Under the pieces are notes generated by a model. That model had not been told where the DNA came from, made no database searches, and worked only from the letters and a program-made list of their open reading frames with translations. The translations under genes were made by a program, and so were the position numbers. A stretch of 64,000 bases of DNA from Dichotomocladium elegans (lineage: Eukaryota > Mucoromycota > Mucoromycetes > Mucorales > Lichtheimiaceae): contig JAIXMN010000008.1 in NCBI GenBank assembly GCA_025716815.1, positions 434,001 to 498,000 of the forward strand, given 5' to 3'. Positions 22,348 to 33,879 of this stretch are shown in pieces. The stretch's first letter is position 1. Each line of letters opens with the position of its first letter.

Positions 22348-23266
22348 ACCGTGAGATGTCAAAGAGCGAAGAGCACTGAGCTACTAAGGCGGAGTCAAAA
22401 AAAAAAAAAAAGCGAGAGCGGAACCCTTTAGGGATATCCTTGGGATCATGCGATTTGTGTTTATTAAGCGTAACTGAGCCCACAACAACAAACGTGTGAA
22501 AAATGTCGCCAGTTTTTTTTTTTTCTTTAAGATATGGCTGCGTCTTCTATTTGCGTATGGCGCTAACCCTATTATCCGACCTGAAATGAACAGCACGATA
22601 AGATAGGAAAAAGAAGGAGACTGCTGCAACCCGTTGATGCATGCAACGCTTTGGTATCTTGCTTCGGTGCAAGCGCTAGTAGAATCTGTTACACCTCTTC
22701 TCTGTAAGACTCATACATTTGAGGAAAGAGAGATGGCGTGTGTGTGTGCGTGCGTATGTGTGTAAATCGTTGTTGATGTGTGATTTTCAATCAACGGCAT
22801 GTGTCTGCCAAATTGAAAATTAGTAAAGCCTAGCGGTCAGCAGGGTTTTTAAAAAAATGAGACCATCTAGATAAGCCGGATTCTCTTGCTTGACCACGGT
22901 AATCATAGTGACAAAGTAGAGCTATATGAGTCAAGGTGATGGTCACATGGTTCCGTCACAGCAGACAGTTCCAGTGTCCTGATGTGCGGGAGGATGTCTC
23001 CGTGGGGACGGGCGTGAATGGATGAGGTGGTTGTGAGAACGTTCCGAAATGACACGTTGTTAAAGGGATGAAACACTCACTCACACTCATCCCGTCCTTT
23101 TCAAAACGGGGCGGATAGGGCTCTGCCGAAAACGAACATTTAATAAAGCGGTCAGGAGTTTTTTATTACTATTATTTACTCATCTTCTTCTCTTTCCCTT
23201 CCTCAACGCTCTTTTTCCATACAAACATATACATCGCTTTAAAGATAACACACCCATATTCACAAA
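22348..23266. other. Intergenic, probable promoter of the AreA-like-domain gene
   Basis: No gene seen. AT- and T-rich with TG-repeat sequence near 22738-22762; the 100 nt before 23267 is pyrimidine-rich leader. Confidence 0.4.
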
Positions 23267-24196
23267 ATGGCGACAGAGCAACGCTGTGTCGATTACTTGG
23301 CACACGAATGGTATCCAACCGACTTGATCACTACCCACCGCGAAATCCGGCGTCAGGCACGCAGCGTGAATCCAAAAGAAACATATCGACTTGCCCGGTT
23401 CCAGAACGCTCTATGGAGACAAATGGCCCGGACGTTAACCACTCGCCTAGGCAAATTCAATGCAATGGTTGATCCAGCCACGGTCGACTGGTAAGTATCT
23501 TCAACGAGAGAGTGTTGATCCGTCTCCCTTCCCCGCTTTTTTTTTTTTGGATGCTTACGGACATATATTTTTTTGGTTCATGTCATTAGGCAAAAAGAAT
23601 CTGACGTGACATGTACGTGTTTTTTTTCCATGCAACCACAAAATGGCTATTTAATTAATAAGTCGTTCTTTGTTCTTCGTTTTTTGGCTCTTGATCTAGG
23701 GTTATATGGACCTATCTACCATGAAAAAGAACGCCTGCAAGAGGCGATCACCGACTTCCCACTCCCCAATGAGCGGCAGCAGCAGCAGCAGCAACGCGTA
23801 CACGATGAGGAAGAGGAGAAAAGAAGACGACGCGAAAAGAAACATAACACCGCAAAGGCGAGCCTCCATGTTCGCTTCAGCCCTGAGATCATCGAGTACG
23901 ATGCGCCGCGGATAATCCCCGATCCTCCTTCTGTGCTTGAATCGGTCGTCACAGGACTGACGAATCATGTCAAGACATTCTTGTTCACGCCGCCAGTCGT
24001 AAGGCAGATGGCTGTCATGAGAAAACAGCAGCAGCCGACAGTCGAGCTGTCGATGCTCTGGGCAGCGACTGCAGTTTTGAAATCATTCACGTCGGTTGTA
24101 GCTACTTGGGTTCTGTATAGGGGATTTGGTAGGCTGATGCGACGCACGTGGCGCATACGACAACAGCAGCAAAGCTCAACACGCCGTCCCGGATGA
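23267..24196 (+). CDS. Protein with AreA-type GATA-like (DUF1752) domain, possible PP1-regulatory subunit relative
   Basis: Three exons: 23267-23490, a 23-nt exon 23590-23612, and 23700-24196; the 744-nt sum is in frame (247 residues). The N-terminal 110 residues match the fungal GATA_AreA/DUF1752 signature: VDYLAHEWYPTDLI, RLARFQNALWRQMARTL, DPATVDWQKESDVTWLYGPI. The small exon encodes the invariant QKESDVT core, so skipping it would destroy the domain. A Gln/Glu/Arg-rich segment follows, then HVRFSPEIIEYDAP, which resembles the region of Reg1-type proteins carrying the PP1-docking RVxF motif, and a hydrophobic segment near residues 205-230 (LWAATAVLKSFTSVVATWVLY) that could be a membrane anchor. 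The domain is found in AreA and in Reg1-type glucose-repression proteins. A role in nutrient signalling is inference. Confidence 0.8.
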
Positions 24197-24840
24197 AATG
24201 CTCGCATACGCCTAGGACTCCAAACACACACACACACACACACATACTCCATCCCATTTTCAAACTCTTGTATATCGCATCTATCCTCCCAATATTTACA
24301 TATTTTTTGATACCACCGTTCATACTTGTGCTTACATCTTCGTTCCCAAAACAACGCGCGTGTATGGTTAAGATTGGTTGTTGACCCAAGCCAAATGGCC
24401 AGAGTACAGCATAATCATTCATATTTGAGCCGTAGACACATACTCGTAGATTGGTTTCAAACTGTATTACATGCGAGCTAGAAAATACTGCACAGGAGTA
24501 ACAGAAGCTTGACCTGATGAGAAATACATTATACCCTATTCGTCCCGGAGGGCATTAGTCATCATATTTACTTCTGGAAGTAGCGTTCCTTAATCCGCCT
24601 TCACAAGGCTACTGTAAATATCAGAGTATATACCGCCTCAATACTTTCTGTAATCATAGTTTTAGGTCCGTTAAGGTAAAATTCGTCTGTTAACACAGAC
24701 ATCATCGCATCTGATGACTCATGAGAAGCCACAGCATAAAACAAGATGGAGCGCGCACACACAGTCGCTTGATCTTCATTTTCCAAAAGTAAATTCCGTA
24801 CACAACGTAAAATAATGTCGTTCAAAATACATGGAAAAAT
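24197..24840. other. 3' flank with (CA)n repeat; no gene seen
   Basis: Contains a run of about 11 CA units at 24223-24244. A 74-residue minus-strand frame (24601-24825) has no recognisable family. Confidence 0.4.
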
Positions 24841-24869
24841 GTCGCATAAAATTATATGAAAATGGCGTT

Positions 24870-25495
24870 ATCAACAGATAAAAAAGATTCTCATCGTGGA
24901 GCGATCTCTGTATCTAATGCTTTTTAAAAATGCTGTCAGAGTCCTTTTCGTACAGTGATGCCTACCGCTGAGTTGACCTTGCATGGATTCCTAGCTGCTG
25001 CGCAGCAGTTGATGCACTCAAGACCTTCTCGAACATCAGTTTGAAAAATCTGAGCTTAATGTATCTATCCTTTCGCTTGGGAATATGCGTAACACCAAGG
25101 TTAGGGTTACCCCTGCAAGATAGGCTACGCAGATATCCTGTATGAGAAAAAAACGGATTGAAAAAAGTACATTTCCTCATCATCGACATAGTCCATAGGT
25201 TCAGGACACCCTTGTCATCAACGACATGACCTTGCCCATCTTCATAAAAAAAAAATAGATTGCTCATTTAAGAATGTAGAATGGATATAAAAAGATAAGT
25301 CAAAAAGCTGACTAACATTTATAGAGGAGGAGGCTTTTTTTTATGCGACATCTTCCGCCATGCATTGCGGCATTTGTTATCATGCATAAAGATTTCTGAA
25401 CAAAACGCGACTTCTGTGTTTATGATCTTGCGACGTCGGAACGGCTAGGACACGACTTCAATTTTGGAGAACGGTGTGTAACACTTGACAGGATC
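24870..25495 (-). mobile_element. Truncated IS630/Tc1-mariner-like element, copy A
   Basis: Read on the minus strand from 25495: terminal sequence CACCGTTCTCCAAAATTG, several GTCGCA/GTCGCAT words, a TATA-like CTATAAATG, then a protein start at 25267 (DGQGHVVDDKGVLNLW ... KRKD ... RFFKLMFEKVLSASTAAQQL, a helix-turn-helix-like N-terminus). The frame decays after about 100 residues and similarity to the other copies ends near 24870. The catalytic DDE part is missing. Same family as copies at 38.6, 50.6 and 59.1 kb. Confidence 0.75.
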
Positions 25496-25499
25496 ATAC

Positions 25500-28433
25500 C
25501 GTTGAGGTGCTTTTTTTTTTATTACAGAACCTATGGCCAGCTTTGTTAGTGAGAAGTGCGTTTTCTTTAATGTGATTGTTCACACGCTGATTCCCTTTAT
25601 AGACGTATCTATGGTAGTAGGAATTATGCTGAAATTGGTGTGATGCACATCTCTTGGCAAGTAGCCACAGCAGTCAGGTGATATGGACTGCTCCAAGCAA
25701 GGTTTCTTTTTAAGCTGGCTAAAAAACCGACTACTGTAGGGTCTCGACCGGATGTACCACTGCGTCTAATAAGCAGCTAGAAATCCCCCCCCATCAAATG
25801 TTTACCATCATGGTTCCTTTAATAGAATCAGAGGAGGAGACTGGAGCAACAGAAGAAAAAACCTGTAGAGGCAGAAGGGTTCATATCTCCTCTTTTTTAA
25901 TAATAAAAGAAAAGAGGTATATCATAGAGATTTATACTCGTTAAGGCCATAAAAAGATGGAATGGAAGAAGCTGTTCGTTCATAACCTCCATTTCCTCAT
26001 ATAAAGTCCTGAGCTTTCGATCCGTAGCATTGTAAATTTCTCTAATAATCAGTAGCTGGAAAACTTCAGAATGGTACTGCATACACCCTCAGCGCTGGCA
26101 ACCGTGCACCCGTCCCGCCACCACCGACCTTTGGTGTTCTTTTCAGTGGGGCTTTTTGAGGCTTGGAGGTCATTCTTTGAAGAACAAGAGAACGCGTTGT
26201 TCGCTGTAGACGACTCAGAAGATAACTCCATAGTGAATACTGTGCACAGAAGGAAAAACAACGGGAAACGTCGACAGTCAGCTACAGAGTCACGAACACA
26301 CGACGATGGAAGTGATTCATTGACAGCCACGTCCTTTTTTCTCTACGTGAACATTACAAAACCATGTATACGCCATCTTTAAATAAATCTTTGAGCTTGG
26401 ATAACATCCGAGTGCTGATATTTCAGTGAGGCATTAAAGAAATCCTTCAAAAACACTCAACCCTATACTATTAAATGATTCCTTGGTTCAAGGCACACTT
26501 GGACGTTTAAGTCGCTCTTCGTGTGTACAAACCGATGAAACCCCCGTTTGAAAACGCTATGAAACTCGCCCCTCAAAACTCTGAAGTAGCTGCTCGGTCA
26601 GCCATTACAGGAACAATAGACGGATTCCCGTGACTCATTTTAAAATGACATTCTTACGCGCTCTATTGTGAATAGCACATGTTTGCCTCGCAGTTTCTTT
26701 CATCGGAATGCCTGCGTACCTATTACAAGCATACAGTTTCGTTTGCAAATGTGTGCATCCCATATATTCTGTGGCAAAAAAAAAGAAAAAAAAAGACAAG
26801 CCAGCTTGAAGAGTGTATGGCTCCTGATTAATAAATGTGGCAAGCTCTTTGTGCGGCGCCTCTTTTTGCCCATGTGCGTGTATTAGATATATTCATGGCA
26901 TACTGCATTATGCGAATGATTCGGCCGTTACATGTCGAGCACCGGAAGGTCGCATTTCAATCGACCTCTTTGCCTAAAGGCAATCCAATCGGCCGCATGT
27001 ATAGCACCGAAACACAGATCAGCACTCGGCCGGCTACATCGATCATGAAATTAAACGGGTTCCAGCCCTTCTTCAGATGCATAGAGTCTATCTTTCCTAC
27101 AAGTTTTCCTTCTATTTCCCTAGCGCTACGTATTATTTAGGTCACATGGCGCATGTTGAGGGATGGCATACAATATAACCTCACCTGCCCCGCCCTCCGT
27201 CACAGGGTGCAGAAAAGATTGACAGTAAGAGCGTACCAGGTGTACTCATATCTATCCTGGGCCACCAGGGAATCGCACGTCAGCACTATACAAGGAGTCT
27301 CTACATACAGAAGGATTATATCACCGGTGGGGTTAGGTTTCACTTCCCAAAATCTTAGCACATGCTTCCTTCTTCCACGCTCGACTGCGATCAGATACGA
27401 ACATAGCTGACGGAGTTGATACGGTTTTCAAGCCGGGAGACCAACAAAGTTGCTGTAGTACTGTGCGCTTAGTACAACGTGGATGAGCATCTTGGTATAT
27501 ATATATATATATCTACAATGGGAAAACACCCCTCCCCCGAACAGCCGCCATGGTTTCAATCATGGTCTGCAATCGTATGATGGACCATGATGCTATCATG
27601 TTCCTCTCGATGGATTTCGAGTTAAAACGAAGCGACGCGCAGTAGCAGGCATGGCTGAGGGTGTTCGTCAAACAAAAGATCGCGGGGGTCGGAATCTTTG
27701 AACTATGGGAAACGCCTCACTCAATCAGGCAGACGACCCCCATAATCCATAGCTTCCCAGAGTCAGCTTTCGCTGATGCACATACCATACGTAACAACAG
27801 CCCTTTAAGGTAGGCTTGTCCCGCCTCCCGTCTTTGGAAGAACGGTGCGATCCCATTTAAAGAGTATGGAGAAAACAAGATACATTGTATTAATTCCTGT
27901 ACCACGTGTGCCAGACGCACTCTCATACGCCCAGATGAAAGAATTGCATGTCAGCAGGGCATTTTCGTGTATGTGAGCTTCTCTTTGATAGGGAAGCACA
28001 TACACAAAACAACCAAACAAACAAACAAACATGTTAAACTTGTGTCCCCCTTTTTATCATATAAAGAAAAGCATGTTCTGCGACACAAAGGATGGGGACA
28101 CCTGGGTGGGTTATTATGCACATCCTAAAGAAAATTCGATGACGCGTCCTCCATGTTGGCATTAGAATAAGAACAAGGAGGCAGAACGCGTGGGCATTAC
28201 AGTGCTCGTTAATAACAAAGGAAATATATGACGGAGTAGGCAAGTCCACCAAGAGTGGATGAGTACGCATAGTGTATGTGTGTGGGTGGGTGTGAAAAGA
28301 GTGCGCGGATGAGAGTGAGGTGTGGGTGGGCGTGAATTAACCAAGGTCCGGATAAAATATACAAGACAAGAACGGAGCAATGTAATTCACAGAAAAAGGG
28401 ATGGGTGGGAAGAATGTGTGCGAGTAAAGGAAA
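25500..28433. other. Long gene-poor region
   Basis: No gene assigned. It contains a short (TA)n run near 27497-27512 and GT/GGGT-rich stretches near 28270-28330. Frames of 60-100 codons at 26071-26382 (plus; SFFEEQENALFAVDDSEDNS), 26835-27140 and 27153-27410 show no family similarity and could be remnants of decayed genes. Confidence 0.3.
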
Positions 28434-30173
28434 TTATCGGGATCGTTTGGGCTCGGGTAGATCTTTTTCATCCACTGACACTCGCCTTTTTAGGCTGTGC
28501 TGCTGTTGTTCTTCGGCTCCCTCTGCTGTGTCTGCCGTGCTATCATCCTCTGGGATCTCTGGCATGAGGAGAGATCCATCTGCTAAAAACTTATAGATTT
28601 GTGGCAGAGCAGCTTCGGTCGACGTAGAGGATCCTTGCTAATTAATAGATGTGCGATAATCAATCATGTGAATATGTGGATATTCATGACCGCATACCTC
28701 ACTCAATGCTGGTTTCTCCGTTGTGTCAAGAACCATATGAATGAATTCATTAATATTCCTCTCAAAGGTTTCCAATGGATAACGCTGTGCTAGTTTTTCG
28801 AAATGCGCAGTGAGGTCGTCGCCACTTTGGACAGCAAGGAACTGAATGTGCGTATCGTTTGTTTAATATAAAGGATCCGCACCAGCTTTCCCAGATTATT
28901 CCTCTGCTTTACCTCTTTCTCTCGCTCACGCCGCTGGGTCTTGAATAAGAACATCGTGCGAGTTTTAGGAAAGAGGAGATGATGATCTGCCGCGCTGACC
29001 CCCCATCCACCCTCCTCATCTTCGTTATCAGCGTCGTCTTCCTCTTCTTCGTCCTCATCATCGTCCTCTTCGTCCTGATCGTCGGGCTCATCCTCATCCT
29101 CCACATCGCCGAAGCTGAATATCTCAAATATCGGCTCCACTCCTGACTGGCCGTCGCATAAGTAACTCTCGATGGCTGCCTGGGTAAGAAGTTCTAGAAA
29201 GAGATCGTACCAACGGGGAGGCATACCGCCACCCATGACACGCTGACCGCCTAGGACCATGGGTGCAGCTTCCTCACCAGCATTATCGAGATTACGGCGC
29301 AATAAGTCAGCGCTGACCTTCAGAAAAGCTGGGATAGCATCTGTCAGGCCTGGTATGTTCGTCGGTGCGTTGCAGTGACTGTTACAAGAGCAAGATGCAT
29401 CCTCTTGCTTTGCATTGGTTTGCCGTCGGCAGCGATGGCGACGACAAAAGGGTGGATGAATCGGATACGAAAACAGAGGATTGCCGTCACTTGCTGCTTG
29501 CTGATGGTGATGGTGATGTGTGTTCCGCCGTAGCGCAAATCGCCGGTATATAGTAGGTTGCTGTTGCTGTTGTTGCTGGGCAATAACATGCTCAGAGGCG
29601 TGGTGACTATCGAATCGACCAAATACGAGGTTGGCGAGCTGACAAAGATGTAACCGCTCATCCAGATCGCTGTACGGTGCTTTGTGGCTTGAAAGGATAC
29701 CTAAAGATGCATCACTTAATAAAGTCGGTCGAATCGACAATGAGCGAAAAGGAGGAACACAGCCGGCATGTGACTTTTCGAGGAGGAGATGGGGGAGAAG
29801 GAAGAGGCTTGCCTTTCACGACGGATTCGACGGCATGCTTATCTCTCTCAGCTCTCGATGCGGCCTCTGTCCAGGCCGTCTCGGCATAGCTATCCTCCAT
29901 CAACTCGACCTGAGCTTGTCGGAGACGTGACTGGATGGACAAGTATAGCAAATAGTCCAAAATTAGCTTATTGGTAGAAGGCGAGGTAGCATTTCTCGTC
30001 GTGGTAAGCTGGCTATGGGAAGCGCTTAGGGGTGCGGATATCGGTACGAGGCTGGATTTTCCTTCTGCGTGGGTGGCGCAAACAGGTACTGTTGCAGCGG
30101 CAGCATGAGGATCCAGTGGAGCTGTCGAATCAAGCACAGGATTAGCCGCCTGCGATCGCATCATAAGGGTCAT
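28434..30173 (-). CDS. Acidic, probably nuclear protein of unknown function
   Basis: Four exons splice in frame: 30173-29820, 29773-28913, 28841-28698 and 28637-28434; 1,563 nt, 520 residues. Order of parts: an Ala/Ser/Thr-rich N-terminus; a helical block (NKLILDYLLYLSIQSRLRQA); a block YSDLDERLHLCQLANLVFGR; Gln and His runs; a Cys/His-rich patch (CRRHRCRRQ, CSCNSHCNAP); the best-conserved-looking core RWYDLFLELLTQAAIESYLC; a run of about 35 Asp/Glu; a helical part (DDLTAHFEKLAQRYPLETFE); and a basic tail LKRRVSV...PKRSR that looks like a nuclear localisation signal. The acidic run suggests chromatin or histone contact, which is only inference. No family name recognised. Confidence 0.8.
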
Positions 30174-31063
30174 GAAAAGAGGAAACGAGTTGTATGCAAC
30201 TACGGAGAAGTTCGGTAAGCTTATCGGGAAGAAAGGAGGTGGGTGGTAAAGAGCGAAGAGAGAGAGAGAGAGAGAGAAGTAAGCCGCGGGGAGATTGCGC
30301 TTATGGATATACTTTTTAAGCTTTGCCTGACAGGGCCAAAAAGATAGGGCTTGTGACTTTGAGCGGGTGAATGATTTGGGGCCTCAAGACCTTATCTCGA
30401 ATAAATAAAAAGTTTGAAGCTCCCTATTCCGGAGCGGACCGGGCGGCGGCTTTTGCCCCATTTTCGTCCAGCACTCCAAAGCCATGTGAGATATGCACGT
30501 ACCACTACCATGCTGTTTGCCTCTCCTTTATTTTTTCCTACAGAGCAGCTTTCAATCTCACCTGCAAGTAATAAACAAAGCATCCTCTTCTCCCGTTTAC
30601 ACAATTTGGTGGTGGGTGAGTGACTGACTCGGAAAACCTGTGCCTGAACCAGTGATCGCTTCCTATACCGCACTAACTGCTGCGGCTTCAAACCCAACGA
30701 ATGAAACCACGTCACTGTCAAGATTTTTTTTGGGCGGACATACTTAAAAAAGACAGTCTTCGTTTCGAACGCAGGTTTTCCTCTTTTCCCAAAAACACCT
30801 ATTCCCCGTTTCTACCAGGACCTAGTTGGACAGATCGCAAATCTTTGCCTCTAATTGTCTCTTCTTTCTCCCGTTCAAACTGCCTTCAAAGCAACTACAC
30901 GCTGTCCCAAAAAACAAAGTCGAAGCACTTGTTCATGTATTGTTCATCACTGGACTGGAACGAACACTCCCAGCAACAGCAACAGCAAATACAGCACTTT
31001 CTCAGAGTCAAAAAGAAGGCCTTTCAAACCATTTCCTAAGATCCTAACATCAATCACTACAAC
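30174..31063. promoter_or_regulatory. Divergent intergenic region (acidic protein / eIF5)
   Basis: About 0.9 kb between two head-to-head genes, with an (AG)n run near 30256-30277. The pyrimidine-rich part before 31064 is the likely eIF5 leader. No gene seen. Confidence 0.4.
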
Positions 31064-32432
31064 ATGGCGACTCTCAACGTTAGACGTGACGTCAAGGACT
31101 CTTTCTACCGCTACAAGATGCCTAAACTCATCACGAAGGTAAATTGCGCATCTCTTCCCAAAGACATAGCTTTTTAACCTAATGTGACTATCTTAGGTTG
31201 AAGGCAGAGGTAATGGTATCAAGACAGTAATTCCCAATATGGCTGAAATCGCCCGCGCCTTGTCCCGCCCACCCGCCTACCCAACCAAGTTCTTCGGTAG
31301 CGAGTTAGGTGCGCAAGTGAAGTGCGACGATAAAAACGAACGTTACATTGTGAATGGCGAGCATAGCGCCGACAAACTTCAAGACATTCTCGACGGCTTC
31401 ATTTCCAAGTTTGTTCTCTGCCCTTCTTGCCAGAACCCAGAGACGGATTTGGTAAGATTTTCTCTCGCCTTCTTTTTTTTTTACCCTATCTCCGACAGGC
31501 AGTCCAGACATGGTAAATCTCACATGCAATTTTTTTCGATACAGATCATTAAGGGAGACGAGATCCTCATGGACTGCAAGGCTTGTGGTGCCCGCAACAA
31601 GGGAGACAATCGTCACAAACTAGCCACCTTCATTGTCAAGAACCCACCTGCTCAGGCATCCAAGAACCAGCGTAAGCAGCGCAAGGCCGCCACCGCCCAG
31701 GCCAATGGCACAGACGATTCGGGCATGCCCGGATCTCCCGTGACGGAAGAGGCCGATGATGGCGAGGAGGAGGATATTATCACCAAGCGCATCAACAAGG
31801 AGGCTGATGGCCTTGTGATGGAGAGCAAGTTGGCCAACGAGGACTGGTCCGAGGACACCAGCGAGGCTGCAGTGGCCGCCCGATTGAAGGAGCTTACTGT
31901 TAAGGGTGTGGGTGCCTTTGGCGGCGACGATGACGATGACGAAGGCGGCGAGAACAAGTATGAAGTTTTCGGTAACTGGCTCGAGGAGAAGAAGGGCACT
32001 ACGCTTTCAGACGATGATATTATCGAAAAGGCCCGTGAGCTTGGTGTTCTTGGCAAATACAAATCTGTTCAGGTGCTTGTGCAGTGCATCTTCACCGATG
32101 ACATTGCCAGTCAGATTCCTGCCCGCCAAAAGCTGCTCTCTAAGTTCGTCACTGGCGAGAAGCATCAGAAGGCCCTACTCGGTGGTATTGAACGTCTCAT
32201 CGGTTTAGAATATAAGGAGCAGCTTCTTAACAAGAAGAAGGTCTCATCTATCTTGATGAAGATCTACGAAACCGAACTTGTGGAGGATGAGGTGTACATT
32301 GCCTGGGGTGCCAAGCCCTCGAAGCGTTATGTTGACAAGGACATTTCCAAGCAAGTCAAGGCTGCTGCTGCGCCATTCTTGGAATGGGTTGAGAATGCGG
32401 AGGAAGAGTCCGATGAGTCTGACGAGGAGTAA
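31064..32432 (+). CDS. TIF5: Translation initiation factor eIF5
   Basis: Three exons (31064-31138, 31197-31451, 31545-32432) give 405 residues, the same length as yeast eIF5. The N-terminal GTPase-activating domain contains NVRRDVKDSFYRYKMPKL with the catalytic Arg, GRGNGIKTVIPNM and RPPAYPTKFFGSELG, then the zinc-binding CPSC and CKAC pairs. A Lys/Ala/Thr linker leads to the W2/eIF5C HEAT domain (SVQVLVQCIFTDD, KHQKALLGGIERL, EDEVYIAWGAKPSKRYVD) and the acidic tail. eIF5 stimulates GTP hydrolysis by eIF2 at the start codon and bridges eIF2, eIF3 and eIF1. Complete and intact. Confidence 0.97.
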
Positions 32433-32595
32433 TAGTTTGACAAGATTAGTTTACCCCAGCCCGGCCACTTTGCTTTATTTGATATCAGTAAACAATAAAT
32501 ATCCAACTTGATTGGCTCAGAAATCGGATTGTTCCTCAGGAACGAGCAAAAAACATTTTTTTTTTCTTTCTTTTTTCCTTCCTTTCTTTTTTGAG

Positions 32596-33671
32596 ATGAC
32601 CATCCCTGTCGCTGAGCGAGTGACTTACCTTGTTGGTGGTGCTGCTGTAGGTGTGGTATCATATGCTGCCTACCAAAAGTTTACGCAGAAGCCTCGCCCT
32701 GCAGGTGCTATGGTGCCCTCTGTTGTTACCGCACCTGCAGCTACGCCTTCTCCCGGTGGCCCGGCCAGTGCACCTCCAGTGCGATCGTTGGATGCGATTG
32801 AGAAGGCAAAGACCATTCTCCCCTTTGGATTCCCAGGTGAGGAGGAGTTATTTGTGTTTGGGGGGGCGCAAATGTGCTTTTATCCCAGTTGGACTGATTT
32901 GATGTGCGTGGCAAAGGGCCTGTGAATGATCTTCTTTACCGGAATGCATATGTGGTGTCGTATAATCGGCGGGATCGTAATCCGAACTGGGTGGCGGAGC
33001 ACTTGACGGCCGCGTCGCTGAAGCGCCAGGAAGGGGTCGAGCGAGGCAATTCGACGTTTGTGGAAGACAAGGCGATTCCGGAAAAGTTCCGGGCACGTCT
33101 GAGCGATTACTACCGCAGCGGGTTTGATCGGGGCCACATGGTGCCAGCGGCGGATGTCAAGTTTGATCAGACGGCGATGAATGAGACATTTATAATGTCG
33201 AACATTGCTCCCCAGGTCGGCGAGGGCTTCAACCGCGACTACTGGGCGCACGTCGAGACGTTCTGTCGATCGCTGACGCAAAAGTTCGAGGACGTCTATG
33301 TGTTCACTGGCCCATTGTACCTGCCCCACCAGGAGGCGGACGGCAAGTTCTACGTCAAGTACCAGGTGATCGGCAACCCGCCCAATGTCGCGGTCCCGAC
33401 CCACTTTTACAAGGTCATCATGACCCGCAACAAGCAAGGCCACTACCACTCGGCCGCGTTCGTCCTGCCCAACGCGGTCATCCCAGACAGCACGCCCCTC
33501 GAGGCATTCCGCGTCCCTGTGGATGCTGTCGAGCGCGGCGCTGGCCTGACGTTCTTTGATCATCTCCGCGAGAAGGACAGCGTCGTCGGCGACCTGTGCC
33601 GTGAGACAAAGTGCCAGATTGTGCTTTCACGGTTCCATGAGGCAAAGAAGCTGTCGGATGGCAAGAAATGA
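32596..33671 (+). CDS. NUC1: Mitochondrial endonuclease G-type nuclease (Nuc1)
   Basis: Two exons (32596-32836, 32917-33671), 331 residues; yeast Nuc1 is 329. The N-terminus has a short hydrophobic segment (YLVGGAAVGVVSYAAY) followed by basic and Pro/Ala-rich sequence, as in inner-membrane-anchored Nuc1. The DNA/RNA non-specific endonuclease domain carries the catalytic DRGHMVPAAD (His near residue 153) and the metal-binding Asn of NETFIMSNIAPQ. Family knowledge: mitochondrial nuclease acting in DNA turnover, recombination and cell death. Only 163 nt after the eIF5 stop, same strand, but separately transcribed as expected in fungi. Confidence 0.95.
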
Positions 33672-33879
33672 AAAAAGTACTGTACATAAAAATCTGGTCA
33701 TACACACACACACACATACATGCATACATACACAAGGAGAGGGAGGAGGGCAAGAGGTTTATTTGTGCGCGCGTGTGGGGGGGGTGGGAGTAGAGTAAAC
33801 GACTAGGTTAGTAAAAAAAGGAGGGAGGGAAATTAAGCAAACAATAACAAAATGAGGGGGGGGAGGCGCTCGACGCCAA
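33672..33879. other. Convergent 3' region with (CA)n repeat
   Basis: Contains ACACACACACAC and related CATA repeats near 33703-33732 and G-rich runs near 33775-33790, between the converging NUC1 and kinesin-like genes. Confidence 0.5.

Noticed and set aside
32880..33563. Antisense frame of 227 codons over NUC1
   Set aside because: Shadow of a GC-rich coding exon; the plus strand carries the DRGHMVPAAD nuclease motif.
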